From Rhizomucor pusillus (taxonomy: Eukaryota; Mucoromycota; Mucoromycetes; Mucorales; Lichtheimiaceae): a stretch of 64,000 nt of DNA. The notes beneath the pieces were generated by a model. That model did not search any database and was not told the DNA's origin. It worked only from the letters and a program-made list of their open reading frames with translations. Below, piece by piece: positions 34,809 through 46,358 of the stretch (position 1 is its first letter; every line of letters begins with the position of its first letter). Both the position numbers and the translations under genes were made by a program. The stretch covers positions 1 through 64,000 of the forward strand of contig FWWN02000195.1 of the NCBI GenBank assembly GCA_900175165.2. The letters are read 5' to 3'.

Positions 34809-36680
34809 TTATTTGAATTTTAGCGTTGCAGGCGAATCAAACTGGAGCTTCTTGATACTTGCACATGTCAGATCAATTATGCCGTATTTGATTGCTTCAT
34901 TCCAACGATTCTTTGTAAGCGGAGTGTCGCCCTCACGGTGATTAGGCCAGTCATCATAATCAAATTCCATTGTCAAGTCTCTAGTTTTGATCCATTCGAT
35001 ACGCTGCACCTGCTTGTATCCCATACGCTGCAACGGTATCCAGAATGTGTTATACAGCCGTTTGAAACTATCTTTCTCCAATTGGGTGATGCTCAAGAGT
35101 GTCACGTATTCAGGATATGCTCCAAGCTCCAGGTCCGATCCCGTGACACGCACACTAGCAAGGTGGCACTTCTCCAATGCGCAATGAGGTAAATTGATTT
35201 CGATACGAGTCGTTCCTTTGGACTCGATATCAACGTCGGAAAGATACATTTCCTTGATATGAGTACAAGTATCTGAAATATAATCCATTGCTGACGAGCT
35301 TACGGCGCAATTCATGAGCTCGAGTTCGATGAGTGGATGTTGTTTCTCTCCAGCTTGCTTAGTCTCTAGCAAGCAATTGTATAATTCCATAGTTTTGAGT
35401 AAAGGCAGGTTGGAAAGTATATCGCCGACATCGAGGTGTCTTTGGTCTTGAGCAGGTTCCATGGCGATAAAAAGCGTTTCCAAAAACTGATATTTTCTGA
35501 TCCTTGATACGAAATCGCCACCGTTTGTTAACGTTTTCCAAGGGATTGGCTGCAATTTGCGAATGTCAGGCTTTTGCAGGTCAAGGACTAATTTGCAAAC
35601 ATCCATCTCGTAGCAACCAAGTATATGTATAGCTTCAAACCGTCTGCCTGTTGCATGTATCGTTTTTAGAGTCGTGAGTAGCTCCTCGTTGGTAACATGG
35701 TTGCTTTCAAAAGTGATCTGTTGCATGTCCGGAAACGCTGTCAAGAGCGCAAGTGATAACCGTTGGTCGCGCCTGAAATTTGCAGTGTGCGTATCACGTT
35801 GCGCATTTTCGTCAAACTCGAGAACAAACGAGGCAGTTTCAAGATGAGTAAACAAGCGGGGAAAATGCTCCAACCATTGTGGCTCGGAAACGGTGCATCG
35901 CCATAGTTTCAAAACTGTAAGCTTTTCGAAGGTCAAATCCTCAAAAGTGGCGTCGATGTTATCTCCTTTCTCCAGAACCACACCGTAAAATTCGAGATAC
36001 TCTAAATGAGGCATAAAAGTATGCAAAGCTACCAGCCTGCTAGGATGAATGCGGACTGCAGAGGATTTGAAAACTCCAAATCGAGATAAACAGAGATGCT
36101 CCAGACTTGGAAGTGCTTGCATGAGCCGATCGTCATCTATTAGCATCTGTGTTGCCGGTGCACGTAAACTGAGGGACGTCAGACGTAAACCAATCCCATT
36201 AATCAGCAATTCTGCAACCTTTGGACGGTTTAACACAATCTCCATCTTCTGGAGACGTGTCCATCTCGAAAAAGCGCGCATGAATTTCATGTGCTGCAGG
36301 TATCGCTCATTGATATTGATTAATGTGAGGTTAGGAAGCTCGGTTGCAAGTTGATCCAACTCTGGCTCCAAAACAGGCACGAGATACGAAATACGAAGCT
36401 TCTTCACAAAGTGGCCGATGCTTGCTGTCAGTTTGAGAAAGCTTCTGAGTCGTTTGCGGGTCTTTATCTTCACACGCGAGAAAAGCTGTGCTTGGAAAGT
36501 CGGCCTCCAGCTCCTGCAGACTGCTTGACACGCACACCATTCCAATGTTGTGAGATGCTGCGCAATGTGCTCGAGAACTTCAGTCGGTAACAGAGACACC
36601 GCCATCGCGAGAGAGGACCAGGTAGAAAAAGTGAAAGAAGAGCTCTCAGATTTGCTGCGCAATTGACAAATAGGTGCCAT
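34809..36680 (-). CDS. F-box/leucine-rich-repeat-like protein (intact family member)
   Basis: Intronless frame of 623 codons. The F-box is LLPTEVLEHIAQHLTTLEWCACQAVCRSWR, at about residues 30-59, the SKP1-binding part of an SCF ubiquitin ligase. The first 25 residues (serine-rich) are unusual, and the Met at residue 26 (36605) may be the true start. The rest is a series of irregular leucine-rich segments (LPNLTLININ, LPSLEHLCLS, LEYLEFYGVVL, LTVLKLWRCTV, LPLLKTMELYNC), as in fungal FBXL proteins, ending DLTCASIKKLQFDS. Substrate unknown. Two degraded relatives lie at 43157 and 53191, so this is a dispersed family and this copy is the only one here with a full frame. It converges on reductase copy B with a 206-bp gap. 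Confidence 0.85.
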   Translation of the reverse strand: MAPICQLRSKSESSSFTFSTWSSLAMAVSLLPTEVLEHIAQHLTTLEWCACQAVCRSWRPTFQAQLFSRVKIKTRKRLRSFLKLTASIGHFVKKLRISYLVPVLEPELDQLATELPNLTLININERYLQHMKFMRAFSRWTRLQKMEIVLNRPKVAELLINGIGLRLTSLSLRAPATQMLIDDDRLMQALPSLEHLCLSRFGVFKSSAVRIHPSRLVALHTFMPHLEYLEFYGVVLEKGDNIDATFEDLTFEKLTVLKLWRCTVSEPQWLEHFPRLFTHLETASFVLEFDENAQRDTHTANFRRDQRLSLALLTAFPDMQQITFESNHVTNEELLTTLKTIHATGRRFEAIHILGCYEMDVCKLVLDLQKPDIRKLQPIPWKTLTNGGDFVSRIRKYQFLETLFIAMEPAQDQRHLDVGDILSNLPLLKTMELYNCLLETKQAGEKQHPLIELELMNCAVSSSAMDYISDTCTHIKEMYLSDVDIESKGTTRIEINLPHCALEKCHLASVRVTGSDLELGAYPEYVTLLSITQLEKDSFKRLYNTFWIPLQRMGYKQVQRIEWIKTRDLTMEFDYDDWPNHREGDTPLTKNRWNEAIKYGIIDLTCASIKKLQFDSPATLKFK

Positions 36681-37016
36681 ACTGTCTCACTGTACTACCA
36701 TAGCAATGAGGCTATGTTGCCCTGAAAGGCGACTTGCCACAGTTGCTAAATAAGATCAAGAAATCTACGTATACTACCAAGAGATATGTATACCATTATT
36801 CATGGAAAAACTGGATAAATCTACATTAAAAATGTCAATAAGGATAACCAAAGCATAAAAGATTGCAATCATATGTCGGCTCAATGGATCAACGGAACCA
36901 GCTAGATACTGAGTGGCTTTTCATTGTTGGATACGCGCGGGAGCTTTTCGTGGGGCCGCTTGCATAAAAATCTCAAGCTTTCTCATACGCCTTCCATAAC
37001 TTTTCTCAGTCACCCA
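36681..37016. promoter_or_regulatory. Shared divergent promoter region
   Basis: 336 bp between the starts of the F-box gene (minus) and the polymerase gamma gene (plus). No coding signal. CATTAAAAATG and similar AT-rich words are present, but no clear element can be assigned to either gene. Confidence 0.4.
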
Positions 37017-40000
37017 ATGTCAATCCGCGTAGCGGTGTATACATGCACGGAATGTAAATTACGATCGCTGCGTCTGAGACGTGAAACCGTGCGATTGGTT
37101 GAATGCCGCCTTTTCTACACTACTCGCACACTTAAAAAAAGCGCCGGCCAAGTTGAGAACAAGGACGATGGTACGTTTGTGTGTCGCGTATGCGCCATAT
37201 TGTTCACAGCAATGCGAACCTAGCAAGATTCTCATCTTATGTTTTTGACAGTGATCACGAATCCAGCAAACGTCCAGCTCTTATCACCGCGCTTGCAAGC
37301 GCAGGTCCTGGGAGGCTATCCAAAACAGTCCAAGAAGGGCGCCGTTGACAAGAATCGCGAGAAACTAGCTATCCAGCATTTGAAAGAGCAAAAGATCTGG
37401 GGGAAATCAAGCGATGCACAACCACCTATCAATCTGCAACTACCGCCGCTTTACGGAAAAGACATTGAAGATCACTTTATACGCTTAGGCATTGAACAAT
37501 CTGGAGGATACCTCGAAAAAGCAGAAACTTTTGCAAAGATTCAACTCCCATCTATGCCTAAGAAATGGAGCCAGCAAAGCGGATGGACGCGGTACACAAA
37601 AGATTCAGCTGACAGAGTGCCTCATCCTTTGGAAAAAACTGTTGTGTTCGATGTCGAAGTGCTCGTTGGTACCAGTCAGTATCCTGTCATGGCTGTGGCT
37701 GCTTCAGCCGAGGCTTGGTACTCTTGGACATCACCTTTTGTAATAGGCGAGAGCAGTACTCCAGAGCATCTGATACCACTCGCAAAGGCAGACAAAAACG
37801 AAACGCTCGTGGTTGGACACAATGTAGGCTACGATCGAGCGCGGATAGCAGATGAATACAGTCGTGTCTTGTCCGGCTTGCGCTACCTGGATACAATGAG
37901 TTTACACATTGCTGTGTCCGGTCTTTGCTCGCAGCAACGGCCGCAATGGATTAAGCGACGCAATCAAGAGGAAGCAGCGATAGAATCGGCGTCTGGAACG
38001 CCAGAAGATATGGAAGTCAAGTTCTTCGATGTCAGCTCGCTCAATAGCTTGAAGGATGTCGTCAAATTTCACTGCAAAAGAGATATGGACAAGTCAACTA
38101 GAAACTTCTTTGAATCTGGTACATTGGAGGATATCCAGGCGAACTTTCAGGACGCGATGCAGTACTGTGCGCAAGACGTTGCAATGACACACGCAGTGTA
38201 CAAGGCAGTGTTTCCCAAGTTCCGAAAAAATTGCCCGCATCCTGTATCTTTTGCCGGCATGTTGCATATGGGCAACTCGTTTTTGACAGTGACGGAAAAG
38301 TGGGAACAGTATTTAAAGCGGTCCTCGGGGAAGCATGAAGAGCTCAGCAGCATGCTAGATGTCAAATTGCGCGACTTGGCAGACAAGGCAAGAGAGCTGG
38401 TTACACAACCCGACGTGTGGCAGAGAGATCCTTGGTTGAGCCAGCTGGACTGGACGGTAAATCCGCGACAACGAAAACTAAAGGGCCAGCCTAAATGGTA
38501 CAAGGATGCGTACGACTCGAAAACAGGAGCCCTCAAGATATCGATCAGATCCAGAATCGCACCACTGCTACTGCGGCTAAAATGGAATGGGTATCCGCTG
38601 CATTACATGGCGGGCCACGCATGGTGTTACAAAGTCCCCTTGGATCAACTAGATAAAAATCTGGAACCTAAAGTCGTTGAAAGGGACGATGAGTATGCCT
38701 ATTTAAAAGTACCGCACAAGGATGGTGAGACAGCGAATTGCGGCAACCCACTGGCCAAAAATTACATATCGTCATTTGAAGATAAGGTTCTCACGTCAGA
38801 GTTTGAAGCTGCAAGGCAAGCTCTGGAGCTCAATGCGCAGTCGGCTTACTGGATCAGCTCCCGAGAACGGATATTGGGACAGTTTGTTGTTTGGGATAAC
38901 AATCCTACAGTCAACATGCAACTACCTGAGCGACGACGCTCTGAAGAACCGCATTCAAAATATGGAATTATCCTGCCTCAAATGGTCACTATGGGGACCA
39001 TCACTCGCCGCGCTGTGGAAAAGACCTGGCTGACAGCGAGCAACGCTAAAGCAAACCGTATTGGCTCAGAATTGAAATCGATGGTGCAGGCACCGGAAGG
39101 CTACAAGATTGTCGGTGCAGACGTGGACTCGGAAGAACTTTGGATTTCGAGTGTTATTGGAGATGCCCAGTTTGGTTTCCATGGCGCGACAGCGCTCGGA
39201 TGGATGACTCTGCAGGGTTCCAAATCCGAAGGCACAGATTTGCACTCCAGAACGGCCAATATTTTGAAAATCAGTAGAGACAAGGCCAAGGTATTCAACT
39301 ATGCGCGTATCTACGGTGCAGGTGTCAAGTATGCGACTAGTCTTTTACTGCAATACAGTCAGGGCATGGACTCAGAGACAGCAAAGGCACGAGCCTTGGA
39401 ATTGTATGCCAACACAAAAGGAGAGAAGGAACATTCGGTAAAAAATCCGTTTTCGAGGACTTTTTGGCACGGCGGCAGCGAAAGTTACATGTTCAATGCG
39501 CTTGAAGACATTGCATTGTCGAAAGAGCCTCGAACACCGGTCCTTGGCTGTGCCATCACCGACGCACTTAAACCGCAATACACCGGGTCGCAGTTTTTGA
39601 CATCGCGCGTAAACTGGGTTGTACAGAGCTCCGGTGTGGATTATCTCCATCTTTTGATCGTTGCCATGGCGCATCTTATCGAGCGATATAATATCAATGC
39701 TCGGTTCATGCTATCAGTACACGACGAAGTGCGATATTTGGCCAGCGAAGAAGATCAGCATCGCACGGCTCTGGCTCTCCAAGTTGCCAATCTGTGGACG
39801 CGAGCATTGTTTAGCTGGAGGCTGGGTATCAAGAACCTTCCACAGGTAAAAACCTATCAGTTTCCCGACACTTACATGTAACTAACAAATCAAAAATCTA
39901 CAACATAGTCTGTTGCGTTCTTCTCAGCAGTTGATATCGATCACGTGCTCCGCAAAGAACCTACCATGACATGCACCACACCCTCGCACCAAGAAAAGAT

Positions 40001-40592
40001 TGACGAAGGTGTTAGCTGTACATTGGATGACACCTTGAAACAACTGGAAGTTGCGACGCAAAAGAAGAGAGAGGAGACATGCCTCTTGGGTGTAGAAAAG
40101 GAGACTCCCGGCAAAGGCGTAGACGACGAAGTTATCCACAAACTGCAACGAGATACCCAGAGTCCAATGAAGACTTATGACCTTGATTTTATCAAAGCAC
40201 AAATGAGCCGAGATTACAGGCAAAGTCTAGGGCCGTCTCTGCGTGGAAGTGCAGAAACGGAAGAAAGAGTGTCGGCCAAGAATAATAATAATAATGATAA
40301 TAAAGACAAGACGACGGTGCAGACTATCAAGGTCAAGAAGAAAGCATACCCAACAAGCACAAAAGCTTCTTCACACAGCAATTCATCCTTCTCCTCCTCG
40401 TCATCATCATCATCAATATCATCAACCACTACATTCCCTCCATCACCTCTATCCTTACCTCCATCGATATCACCACTCCCTCTCAAGCCATCGGATCCAG
40501 AAGAGAGGGATTTTCTGACGCCAGAGCAAGTAGCAAGGCTGACCAAAGAACGAAGGAAAAAGAAAAACGCCAAGCGAATCTTCAGCAATTAA
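37017..40592 (+). CDS. MIP1: Mitochondrial DNA polymerase gamma catalytic subunit (MIP1/POLG)
   Basis: Three exons: 37017-37170, 37252-39845, 39909-40592; 1143 aa. Replicates and proofreads mitochondrial DNA. The N-terminal 50 residues are rich in Arg and poor in acids (SIRVAVYT...RLRRETVRLVECRLFYTTRT), a good presequence; this needs the short first exon. Exonuclease motifs: VFDVEV (Exo I, near 183), VGHNVGYDRARI (Exo II), YCAQDVAMTH (Exo III). Family A polymerase motifs: GADVDSEELW (A), RDKAKVFNYARIYGAG (B), LSVHDEVRY (C, near 876). After intron 2 the frame continues with SVAFFSAVDIDHVLRKE, conserved in fungal Mip1, so a stop at 39881 would be wrong. The last ~200 residues are low complexity (Asn, Ser and Pro runs) and end in a Lys/Arg-rich tail. 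Fungal Mip1 proteins often have such a C-terminal extension. Confidence 0.93.
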
Positions 40593-41443
40593 GCATTATT
40601 TGGCCAGTGCAATAGAATATCATGTAAACAATGGTCCGTAGCATGTATATAACATAAGCAACACCTTGCGTGAAGAGGAGAGCATAATAGAATTTCTCGA
40701 TCGCGCGTCGTTGTACAGCACAGCCAATCTGTAAGCAGCTGCCACCAATGTATGTCACATCCAAGTGAGGTTTGGTCCTATCAAACCATTATCCAGTTTA
40801 TAGGATACGTTGGTATATACGTTGCAGCGTTGGGAAGCAAAAAATGACGAGAGCGGAATAACACCTTTAAACAAAGTTGCAGAAAACATGTAGTATGTAC
40901 GCTTTAACGAGTCCGCGCGCGCAGCTTTGTGAATTCCAAGACGCTGTGATTCGTCCCCGCGTTTATTTCTTCTGGAACACTGACCCCACTCAAAAGTTGT
41001 TGAAGATTAACGCCCCTCGTGCGTATGACGCAGCGAGGACTTGCGCTCGTGGCCCACCAATCGATCAGTTTTTGCATATGATGGGCGGAGGGATGGTCAC
41101 ACAAGACCAAACAAGACACATCTTTAACATCCCAAAAACAGTAAATTCGAGCAATGAGAAGGTACGTACCAAAACGACTGTTAGCAATCATGTGAGTGAA
41201 TGGTACGTTCGTGCTTTGAGTAGACTCGCAGTAGAGCTTGATGATTCCAAACGGCCTAAAAGGAAGGTTTGAGAGCAACTTAGGGGAGAGAAAATTGTGC
41301 TTGGTCACGGTCGCAGTTTTGCATGTGAAAAAAGGTTCTGGCGATGGAATTCGAGTTTGTCAGCTCGATTCAAAACGCATATATAAACTCCACACTTTCC
41401 ACCACAGACTACTCTATTTCTTCCCTCGTCGTTATACCCTACA
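40593..41443. other. Intergenic, no gene seen
   Basis: Between the polymerase gamma stop and the thiolase start, both plus strand. Opposed frames of about 130 codons near 40877-41308 overlap each other on both strands and show no domain, so I do not call them. Confidence 0.4.
41379..41388 (+). promoter_or_regulatory. TATA element of the thiolase gene
   Basis: ATATATAAAC about 60 bp before the thiolase ATG, followed by a CT/CA-rich leader (CTCCACACTTTCCACCACAG). Position and sequence are those expected of a strong fungal TATA promoter. Confidence 0.6.
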
Positions 41444-42824
41444 ATGGCCTCGCGTCTCCAGCAAGTCTCCTCTCACCTCGCACCCTCTGACAATGTCGCC
41501 AACAAGGTTGGTGTCAAGTCTCCCGAGGACGTCGTCATTGTCTCTGCCCTCCGATCGGCAATCACCCGTGCCCGCAAGGGTCCCTTCGCCGATACCCTCC
41601 CTGAAGGTAATATAGAGTTGTTTGCACTCATATAAGCAAAGGGGAAAAGGGCTGACAATGGGTTGAATATATGATAGAAATCCTCTCTGGCGTCTTTAAG
41701 GGCATCCTCGCTCAGACCAAGATCGATCCCGCACTTGTCAACGACATTGCTGTCGGCAATGTCTTGCCTGCTGGTGGAGGAGCCACCAACGCCAGAATGG
41801 CTGCTCTCCATGCTGGTTTCCCTGAAACCACCTCTGTCAACACCGTCAACCGCCAGTGCTCCTCTGGTCTTCAGGCCGTTGTCCAGATTGCCACTGCTAT
41901 CCAGAGCGGTTTGATTGAAGTCGGTATCGGTGCTGGTGTCGAGTCCATGACCAAGAACTATGGTCCTCAGTCTCTTGCTCCTTCCTCTGAGAAGATCGCT
42001 GAGAGCTGCCCCGCTGCTGCTGACTGCTTGTTGCCCATGGGGTAAGGATAATACACGAAATCATGTGAAATTTTCCTGTGCATGAACCAACATGCGTGTT
42101 TAGTATCACCTCTGAGAACGTCGCTGCCCAATTCGGTGTCACACGCGAGAAGCAAGATGCTTTCGCCGCCTCTTCTCATGCCAAGGCTGTTGTTGCCCAA
42201 AAGAACGGCTGGTTCAAGGATGAGATTGTTCCCCTTGAAGCTACCGTCACCGACAAGGATGGCAACGAAAAGACTGTACTTGTTGACCGCGACGATGGTG
42301 TCCGGCCTGGCACCACCCCTGAGAAGCTCTCCAAATTGCGCCCTGCCTTTGACGAGAACGGCTCCACCACCGCCGGTAACGCCTCCCAGGTCTCTGATGG
42401 CGCCGCTGCCGTCCTCTTGATGAAGCGCAAGACCGCCGAGAAGCTCGGTCTCCCCATCCTCGGCAAGTACATCACTGCTGCGGTCGTTGGTGTTCCTCCT
42501 CGCATCATGGGTATTGGCCCTGCTTTCGCCATCCCTGTTGCCGTCGAACGAGCTGGTCTCAAGTTGGACGATATCGACATTTTCGAAATCAACGAGGCTT
42601 TCGCTTCCCAGGCCGTCTACTCTATCGACAAGCTTGGTATCCCCTACGAAAAGGTCAACCCCAAGGGTGGTGCCATTGCTTTCGGCCATCCTTTGGGCTG
42701 CACTGGTGCTCGCCAGATCGCTACCTTGTTGCCTGAACTCAAGCGCCAGGGCAAGAAGTTGGGTGTTACCAGCATGTGCATTGGTACTGGTATGGGTATG
42801 GCTGCTGTCTTTGAGAGCGAGTAA
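41444..42824 (+). CDS. Peroxisomal 3-ketoacyl-CoA thiolase (acetyl-CoA C-acyltransferase)
   Basis: Three exons: 41444-41606, 41678-42041, 42104-42824; 415 aa. Cleaves 3-ketoacyl-CoA with CoA in the last step of fatty-acid beta-oxidation. The N-terminus MASRLQQVSSHL contains RLQQVSSHL, an exact R-L-x5-H-L PTS2 peroxisomal signal. The acylated cysteine is in VNRQCSSGLQAV. Later motifs: ASQVSDGAAAVLL, FEINEAFASQAV, GGAIAFGHPLGCTGARQ (His), and the second catalytic cysteine in TSMCIGTGMGMAAVFE. Third codon positions are strongly C/G biased compared with neighbours, which suggests high expression. Family relatives include mitochondrial thiolases, but PTS2 decides for peroxisomes. Confidence 0.95.
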
Positions 42825-43156
42825 ACGCATTGTTGCGGATTCATACACGAAAACAAGAATAATCAATTGTCACTTTCCATTCCCCTTCGACTCTTTTATG
42901 TAAATGTCTATTGTATCTTACTCGTTTTGTTTGAAATACAAAAAAGAAAGCTATACTTGTTAGTAGCTTACACATCACTGTTGATCGAATCGAATCGCTC
43001 TTTTATAAGATAAAGTATTCAAAGAGATCATATAATATAATCTTGAGCTTGTAATATCAATACCAAATATCTCACAGTGGGCTGCTGACAAAATTCTTCA
43101 AGTACAAATCTCGTTGCTGCTCAGCAACACACGCGCTTCTTTCTCTCTTCGCCGCA
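42825..43156. other. Thiolase 3' flank
   Basis: AT-rich 3' side of the thiolase gene leading into the F-box pseudogene; no coding signal. Confidence 0.4.
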
Positions 43157-44712
43157 ATGTTGGCTGTGCTGCCAGTCGAAGTGGTAGGAATCAATGCAGA
43201 GCATGTCACAGCAACGGACTCGTGCGCGTGTCAGGCAGTGTGCAGGAGCTGGAGACCGATCTTCCAGGCACTGCTTTTCTGGAGTGTGAGCATAGAGACA
43301 CGCGGACGACTCAAGAGTTTTCTCAGGCTGACGAGGAGTATCGGACACTTGACGCAAGAACTTGAAATTGAATACGGCGTGGGCCTCTTGAAGCACGAGT
43401 TGGAGCAGCTGGCAGCCAACCTCTGCAACCTAAGACGGATCAGACTCGAGAATCGACGATATATAGGGTGGATGCAATCCATGCGCTTATTTTCAAAATG
43501 GACAAAGCTATGCAAAGTTGACAATGAGTTATGCAAACCACAGCTTGCAACATCCTTGATAAACGACATTGGATCGCGCCGTCGATACCTGAGTTTATCG
43601 GAATGCACTGCACAGATACTAATAGACAGTAACCTGCTGATGCAAGCGCTTCCAAATCTAGAGCACCTCAGTCTAGCTCAGGATGCCAACTCTCCAGTTG
43701 GAATCCGTCCTAGTCGGCTGGCGGCCATGTACCATTATCTACCGTTTCTGCGGTGCCTCGGGATTACACCCACGGCTCTGCAGCGAGAGGATAACATGAG
43801 TGTCATCCTTGATTTCACCTTTGAAAGTATACTAGTCCTGAAACTGAGCCGCTGCGTTGTCCACGAACCGCGATGGTTGGAGCAGTTCCTGTATTTATTT
43901 CCCCGCATCAAGGCGGCTGAATTTGATATCAAGTTGGACAACAGTGATGCCAACATCAACCGCAACCAACAATTATCGCTGGCGCTCTTGACAGGATTCC
44001 CAAACCTGCAATGCATCCAATTTCGAAGCAACTATGTTGCAGATCAAGATTTGATCGGATGTCTCCAAAAAATGTACACCGCCGGTAGAAGATTCGAATC
44101 TATACAGATATGTGATCGCTACGACAGGATGTCCACAAGCTCGTTCTCGCGCTGCACAGATCTGATATCCGCAGCTTGAAAGCTGTTCCTTGGGAACGAC
44201 CAGTGGATATCGGCGGCTTTCTATCGACAGTGACTGAATTCCAGTTTCTAGAACGCTCTGTATGCAGAACACGATCGCAACTAGAGGCCAAAAGCTGGAT
44301 ATTCACACACTTCTTTCTAACCTTAACTTGCTCAAACGTTTGAAAGTTCACGACTCCGTATTAGATACCACAAACGAAGCAAAGCAGTCTCACGCAGCAC
44401 TCGTCAACCTGGAGATCGTAACTTGGCACGTAGACGTGACAACATTGTTTTATATTTCCGAAGCTTGTTCTTCTATCAAGCATCTAACTGTAATTAATAT
44501 CCATGTCGAATCCAATCGAACGAACTGCGTCGAGATCTACTTATCACAGTGTGCACTGGATACTTGCCTATTGGAAAATATATGCAGAACTAACAATCTA
44601 GCTCGGCGCGGACCGCATTCCAAACATATCGGCCTCTTGAATCTTACGCAGCTAAACAAACCTAATTTCCGACGTTTGCACCACTCATTTTGGACGCCAA
44701 CGCATCACAATG
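43157..44712 (+). pseudogene. F-box/LRR pseudogene truncated at its 3' end by a transposon
   Basis: Relative of the intact gene at 34809-36680. The F-box block (LPVEVVGINAEH...DSCACQAVCRSWRPIFQALLFW) and leucine-rich segments are readable in one frame to 44179. There the frame is lost: the expected DVHKLVLALHRSDIR continues in another frame, so a frameshift lies near 44115-44128. A second frameshift lies near 44250-44262; the signal then continues (LDIHTLLSNLNLLKRLKVHD ... LTQLNKPNFRRLHHSFWTP) to about 44710. The 3' end present in the intact gene (about 70 codons) is missing, replaced at 44713 by TACACTCTTTCCCA, a mariner-type terminus. The F-box itself is degraded, with a short deletion compared with the intact copy. 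Confidence 0.85.
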
Positions 44713-44783
44713 TACACTCTTTCCCAAAATCAAAATCGCATCCCGCCGAATCTGAAGTCGCAGGCTAACAAAAATTGAAGTCG
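44713..44783. mobile_element. Fragment of a mariner-type element end
   Basis: Begins TACACTCTTTCCCAAAATC, close to the terminal sequence of the mariner relic that starts 71 bp later. Probably the left end of an older element or MITE into which the second one inserted, as in the paired MITEs at 32447-32650. Confidence 0.5.
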
Positions 44784-46358
44784 TACATACTTACCCAGAA
44801 ATCTTTGCGCACGATGACAGATCAAATGTCGCATGCACAGAAAAACATGTCGCACAAAAGCGACATCCTTTTTTTCGTTCTTTCTTTTCGTTCTTTTATA
44901 TATGTCATACTGTGGTGATTTGTGGAGAATAATCAAGAATTACATCACAGTTGCTCTCCGTTACGACAGTTATCTAAGCATCTATAAGAATGAGAAACAA
45001 AACCTTTGAAATCACTCAACTTTAAGCTATTGGATGCCTCACTGATACGTGTCATCAACGTCTCGCTTTCCAAGAAGCTGTTGCGCTTAACTTTGCTCTT
45101 GACAACTGACCAAAACTGTTCAATAGGATTGAGTTCAGGCGAGTATGATGAAAGATAGGCACATCGATATCCTCGAGACTCGATATACCTAGAGATATCG
45201 TCAGCCTTATGAATAGGAGCGTTATCCATAACCAAATAATAGCCCTTCATCTGCTCATATTTGTCCATCTCATCCATTGTAGCCTTAAGGAAGCTAAGAT
45301 AATGACCAGTTACAGTTCCTCTGCTCATAGCTTCAGAATGACCTGCTCGCTTTCTTTTCTTGGCCGGTGCTGTGGAAGTCTCAAGCTGCATTTAATCAGA
45401 CCAGATGCAGAGATTGCACACAAGATAGTGGTCGTTTTTGCTCTTGTTTTTGGCACAGTAACCACTGCAGAGGACCCTTATTTCGACCATGCCATGCTGC
45501 GCTTCATATTAATATGGAAGGCAGACTCATCAAGAAAGACACAGTTTTTTCTAAAGTCGATGTCGGTCATGTCCCATTTGCGCACCTAGTCAAGGCGCTC
45601 TTGGATCTTAGCCTCGCTATTCCTGTCTACGGGCTGGAACCGAGTTTGTTTCAAATGACAACTTGCATTCGTTCTTCACAAACCGATGAAGCGTTGTCTT
45701 GGACACTTTGAGTCCCTCAAATCTCTGAAGCAATCGCTCCATCAACTGTTCTAGGACAATCGACGGATTCTCGTCAACGCATTCTAAAATAACTTTTTTA
45801 TGTTCATCGTTGAGGATACGCGGACGACCACTGTTTTTACGCTTTTTAAAAATGCTGTCAGGGTCTTTTTCATACCGTAGCGCCGATCTTTGTGCTGAGC
45901 GAACATGTATTCCTAACTGCTTTGCAGCAACTGACGCACTCAAAACCTTCTCAAACATCAGTCTGAAAAATCTTACTTTATCTTGATTCGTGTAGGTTTT
46001 GTAATTTCGCTTAGGAGTCGTTTCTCTCATGTAAACGTCTTTGTCCTTTGGCTCGTCTACATGCTTAGCAACAAACTCATGGTTGCGCTCGCTAGACAGA
46101 GTGCGCAAATAGCCAGTATGAGAACTAACCGTTTGAAGAGCGTACAGTTCCTCATCAATGACATAGTCCATGGGCTCAGGACAGCCACGCTCATCAACAA
46201 CATGGCCCTGCCCATCTTCGTAAAAAAAATTGGTTGCTCATATTTTGAAAAAAAAAATGTATGGATGAAGAAAAACCGTAAAGGTCAAACAGCTGACGCG
46301 TTTATGTATACGACGTTTGATTGTGATCACGCGCAAAGATTTCTGGGAAAAGAGTGTA
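44784..46358 (-). mobile_element. Tc1/mariner-family transposon relic, about 1.58 kb
   Basis: Bounded by TA dinucleotides and inverted ends of about 45-50 bp. The left end reads TACATACTTACCCAGAAA and the complement of the right end reads TACACTCTTTTCCCAGAAA; both continue through TCTTTGCGC and GATCA-like words. The transposase inside is on the minus strand and broken. Confidence 0.85.
44945..46171 (-). pseudogene. Broken DD34E Tc1/mariner transposase
   Basis: Reading on the minus strand: an N-terminal helix-turn-helix region (46171-45617; KLGIHVRSAQR-like and SGRPR...LNDEHKKVI blocks), then in another frame the first catalytic Asp in FLDESAFHINMKRSMAWSK, stopped by TAA at 45478-45480, then in a third frame (45391-44945) the block with VMDNAPIHKADD (second Asp) and SPELNPIEQFWSVVK (Glu). 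Thirty-four residues lie between the second Asp and the Glu, so this is a DD34E enzyme. One in-frame stop and at least two frameshifts make it inactive. Similar elements are widespread in Mucoromycota. Confidence 0.9.

Noticed and set aside
40877..41308. Opposed 131- and 134-codon frames before the thiolase gene
   Set aside because: They overlap on both strands with no conserved motif, and a thiolase promoter is the likelier content.
41967..42866. 299-codon frame antisense to thiolase
   Set aside because: Shadow caused by the strong third-position C/G bias of the thiolase gene; no family motif.
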